From DASWVC01 sp036401335 (GTDB lineage: Bacteria; Verrucomicrobiota; Verrucomicrobiia; Chthoniobacterales; JAFAMB01), in NCBI GenBank assembly GCA_036401335.1, contig DASWVC010000078.1:1-16808 (forward strand): DNA of 16,808 bases, read 5' to 3'. Position numbers and translations under genes: made by a program. The notes beneath the pieces were generated by a model. It had not been told where the DNA came from. It saw nothing but the letters and a program-made list of their open reading frames with translations, and made no database searches. Below, in pieces: positions 14,995 to 16,808 of this stretch. Within the stretch, counting starts at the first letter, position 1; each line of letters begins with the position of its first letter.

Positions 14995-15798
14995 GTGTCA
15001 GCTGCACCTTCGTTTATGGATCGTAAAAGCGGGTTTTCACGCGCCAACGTGTTGGGCGTGGGTGTGAATGCCCTGAACCTGCCGCTTGCCACGCGCGTCG
15101 TTATCGATGCGGCGCGTCGAGGTGAGAAAGGGTACGTCACCGTCACGGGCGTGCACGGGGTCATGGAGGCGCAGCGCAACCCGGATTTTAAGCGCATCCT
15201 GAACCGGTCCTTTCTGACCACGCCGGACGGCATGCCGATGACCTGGGTCGGCCGGGCGCAGGGATTCAGCGAGATGAACCGCGTGTACGGTCCAGACCTC
15301 ATGACCGAGGTGTTTCGTCACACCGCCGATGGAACCGTGCGCCACTTTTTTTATGGAGGCAAAGAAGGCGTGGCCGAACGCTTGCAGCAGAAAATGCAAT
15401 CCGCTTTCCCAGGGGTGACCGTTTGTGGAACCTATTGCCCACCGTTCCGGGCCCTTACCGCAGAGGAGGAGGACGACTTGATCCGGCGGCTCGCTGAGGC
15501 GAAACCACACATTTTATGGGTCGGCCTGAGTACGCCGAAACAGGAACGTTTCATGGCACAATACCTAGAGCGGCTCCCGGTTTCCCTGATGATCGGCGTG
15601 GGGGCCGCTTTCGACATGCACGCTGGCTACGTCCGGCAGGCTCCCCTCTGGATGCAGCGCAGCGGGTTGGAATGGCTGTTCCGGCTTTCGACCGAGCCCC
15701 GGCGGCTCTGGCGCCGGTATTTGATTAACAACCCTGCCTTCGTTTACGCTATCAGCTTGCAACTTGCCGGCCTCCGTCGCTATGAGCTGCCAGTTTAA
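14995..15798 (+). CDS. WecG/TagA/CpsF family glycosyltransferase
   Basis: The 267-residue protein matches the WecG/TagA/CpsF family (GT26), which typically adds the second sugar to an undecaprenyl-diphosphate-linked primer at the inner membrane face. Conserved blocks are in order: GVGVNALNL (21-29), VTVTGVHGVMEA (48-59), TPDGMPMTW with Asp78 as the likely catalytic base, RVYGPDLM (96-103), FFYGGKEGVAERL (118-130), ILWVGLSTPKQE (173-184) and IGVGAAFDMHAG (200-211), then a basic C-terminal helical region that may bind membrane. The GTG start is supported by AGGAG at 14984-14988, six bases upstream. The epimerase-like gene follows after 63 bases on the same strand, likely in one transcript. The donor may be an N-acetyl-hexosamine or N-acetyl-mannosamine type sugar, by analogy only. 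Confidence 0.93.
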   Translation: MSAAPSFMDRKSGFSRANVLGVGVNALNLPLATRVVIDAARRGEKGYVTVTGVHGVMEAQRNPDFKRILNRSFLTTPDGMPMTWVGRAQGFSEMNRVYGPDLMTEVFRHTADGTVRHFFYGGKEGVAERLQQKMQSAFPGVTVCGTYCPPFRALTAEEEDDLIRRLAEAKPHILWVGLSTPKQERFMAQYLERLPVSLMIGVGAAFDMHAGYVRQAPLWMQRSGLEWLFRLSTEPRRLWRRYLINNPAFVYAISLQLAGLRRYELPV

Positions 15799-15861
15799 CC
15801 GCCGTGCCGGGGCGAGGCTGGATGAGATTTAGACCGTAACCGTACTTTTAAACGCATCTTT

Positions 15862-16808
15862 ATGATTGATCGTGACGACCTCATTGTTATCGCCGGGGCG
15901 GGTGGATTTATCGGCGGCCACCTGGTGGCAAACCTTCGGAACGAAGGTTATAAAAATCTAAGAGCCGTGGACCACAAGCCGTTCTCGCAGTGGTACCAGC
16001 GGTTTTCTGACGTCGATAACCGGGTGCTTGACCTAATGGAGTTGCCGGCTTGCCGTGATGCCGCAGGGGGCTCCAAAGCGATTTACAACCTGGCTGCCGA
16101 CATGGGCGGAATGGGATTCATCGAACTGAACAAAGCCGCCTGCATGCTCACCGTGCTGATCAACACCCACCTTTTGATCGCCGCCCGCGAGGCTGGCACC
16201 GAGCGCTTTTTCTTTTCGTCGTCGGCCTGCGTGTACAATGCCGACAAACAGCGTGACCCGAAAGTGACTGCACTCAAGGAAGAAGACGCCTACCCCGCTT
16301 TGCCGGAAGATGGGTACGGCTGGGAAAAGCTGTTTAGCGAGCGCATGTGCCGCCACTTTCGTGAGGATTACGGATTGCAAACCCGCGTGGTCCGCTACCA
16401 CAACGTGTACGGACCGAACGGCACGTATGCAGGCGGGCGCGAGAAAGCTCCCGCCGCCATCTGCCGAAAAGTGATCGAAGCTAAACTCTCGGGTAAACAC
16501 GAAATTGAGATCTGGGGAGACGGTCACCAAACCCGGAGCTTTATGTACATCGATGACTGCGTGCGCGGCTCGAAGCTAGTCATGGAAAGCGATTTTTTTG
16601 AACCCATCAACGTCGGCAGCAGCGAACTGGTTTCCATCAACCAACTGGTTGACATCGTCGAAGAAATCGCGGGCATTCAGCTCAAGAGAAATTACAATCT
16701 CTCTGCGCCTAAAGGGGTGAATGGACGAAACAGTGACAACACCCTGATCCGGAAAGTCTTCGGTTGGGAACCTTCTACCCGCTTGCGGGACGGCATGGAG
16801 CGGACTTA
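15862..16808 (+). CDS. GDP-mannose 3,5-epimerase-like SDR enzyme (3' end cut off)
   Basis: The gene runs off the window; 315 codons are visible, probably lacking only the C-terminal tail. GDP-mannose 3,5-epimerase converts GDP-D-mannose to GDP-L-galactose (and GDP-L-gulose). The NAD-binding GxxGxxG is at 12-18 (GAGGFIG). Family-specific blocks are NLAADMGGMGFI (76-87), SSSACVY (119-125), GYGWEK (151-156), YGPNGTYAGGREKAPAA (183-199), EIWGDGHQTRSF (216-227) and GVNGRNSDNTLI (285-296). Cys123, Tyr152, Lys156 and Lys195 occupy the positions of the plant enzyme's catalytic Cys, Tyr, Lys and Lys. The ATG at 15862 is the only start after an in-frame stop at 15823. No Shine-Dalgarno sequence is visible. 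Other sugar-nucleotide epimerases share the fold but not this set of motifs; substrate remains inferred. Confidence 0.88.
   Translation, partial: MIDRDDLIVIAGAGGFIGGHLVANLRNEGYKNLRAVDHKPFSQWYQRFSDVDNRVLDLMELPACRDAAGGSKAIYNLAADMGGMGFIELNKAACMLTVLINTHLLIAAREAGTERFFFSSSACVYNADKQRDPKVTALKEEDAYPALPEDGYGWEKLFSERMCRHFREDYGLQTRVVRYHNVYGPNGTYAGGREKAPAAICRKVIEAKLSGKHEIEIWGDGHQTRSFMYIDDCVRGSKLVMESDFFEPINVGSSELVSINQLVDIVEEIAGIQLKRNYNLSAPKGVNGRNSDNTLIRKVFGWEPSTRLRDGMERT

Overview
This is a GC-rich bacterial chromosomal window with two parts. Positions 1-9900 hold housekeeping genes. Positions 10000-16808 look like the start or middle of a surface- or exopolysaccharide gene region. No rRNA, tRNA, CRISPR array, phage gene or intact transposase gene was seen. 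The host may be Verrucomicrobiota. The main pointer is the last gene, which closely matches GDP-mannose 3,5-epimerase, an enzyme best known from plants and, as I recall, also characterised from Methylacidiphilum. GC content and intergenic palindromes fit but do not prove this. No 16S gene or other taxonomic marker is present.

Layout, left block (minus strand): recJ (7200-5509), recG (5234-3180), an HtrA/DegQ-type protease (3164-1668), a 69-residue two-helix membrane protein (1524-1315) and corA (1296-223). RecG and the protease are nearly contiguous, as are the small membrane protein and CorA. Two REP-like palindromes, each preceded by GTAG, lie after corA and between recG and recJ, in opposite orientations. 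A 621-base divergent spacer separates recJ from leuA. It holds a 49-base imperfect inverted repeat, a promoter-like sequence facing recJ, and a possible 44-codon gene on the minus strand.

Middle (plus strand): leuA (2-isopropylmalate synthase, leucine pathway) overlaps a GNAT acetyltransferase of the phosphinothricin-acetyltransferase type by four bases (GTGA).

Right block: a GT4 glycosyltransferase with a less GC-rich 5' half (10007-11215). Next is a 469-base gap whose end is AT-rich and carries an 8-base dyad. Then comes a secreted CBM6-like plus parallel beta-helix protein (11685-13511) ending at a strong intrinsic terminator, followed by a convergent DUF1972-like glycosyltransferase (14740-13613). 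Diverging from that are a WecG/TagA/CpsF glycosyltransferase (14995-15798) and a GDP-mannose 3,5-epimerase-like gene cut by the window end (15862-16808).

Together the right-block genes suggest assembly of a lipid-linked glycan. The epimerase would supply an L-sugar nucleotide (GDP-L-galactose or GDP-L-gulose), the WecG-type enzyme would add an early sugar to an undecaprenyl-linked primer, and the two other glycosyltransferases would extend the chain. The secreted beta-helix protein could bind or process a glycan outside the cell. This pathway is inferred from families and proximity only. The gene order does not form one operon.
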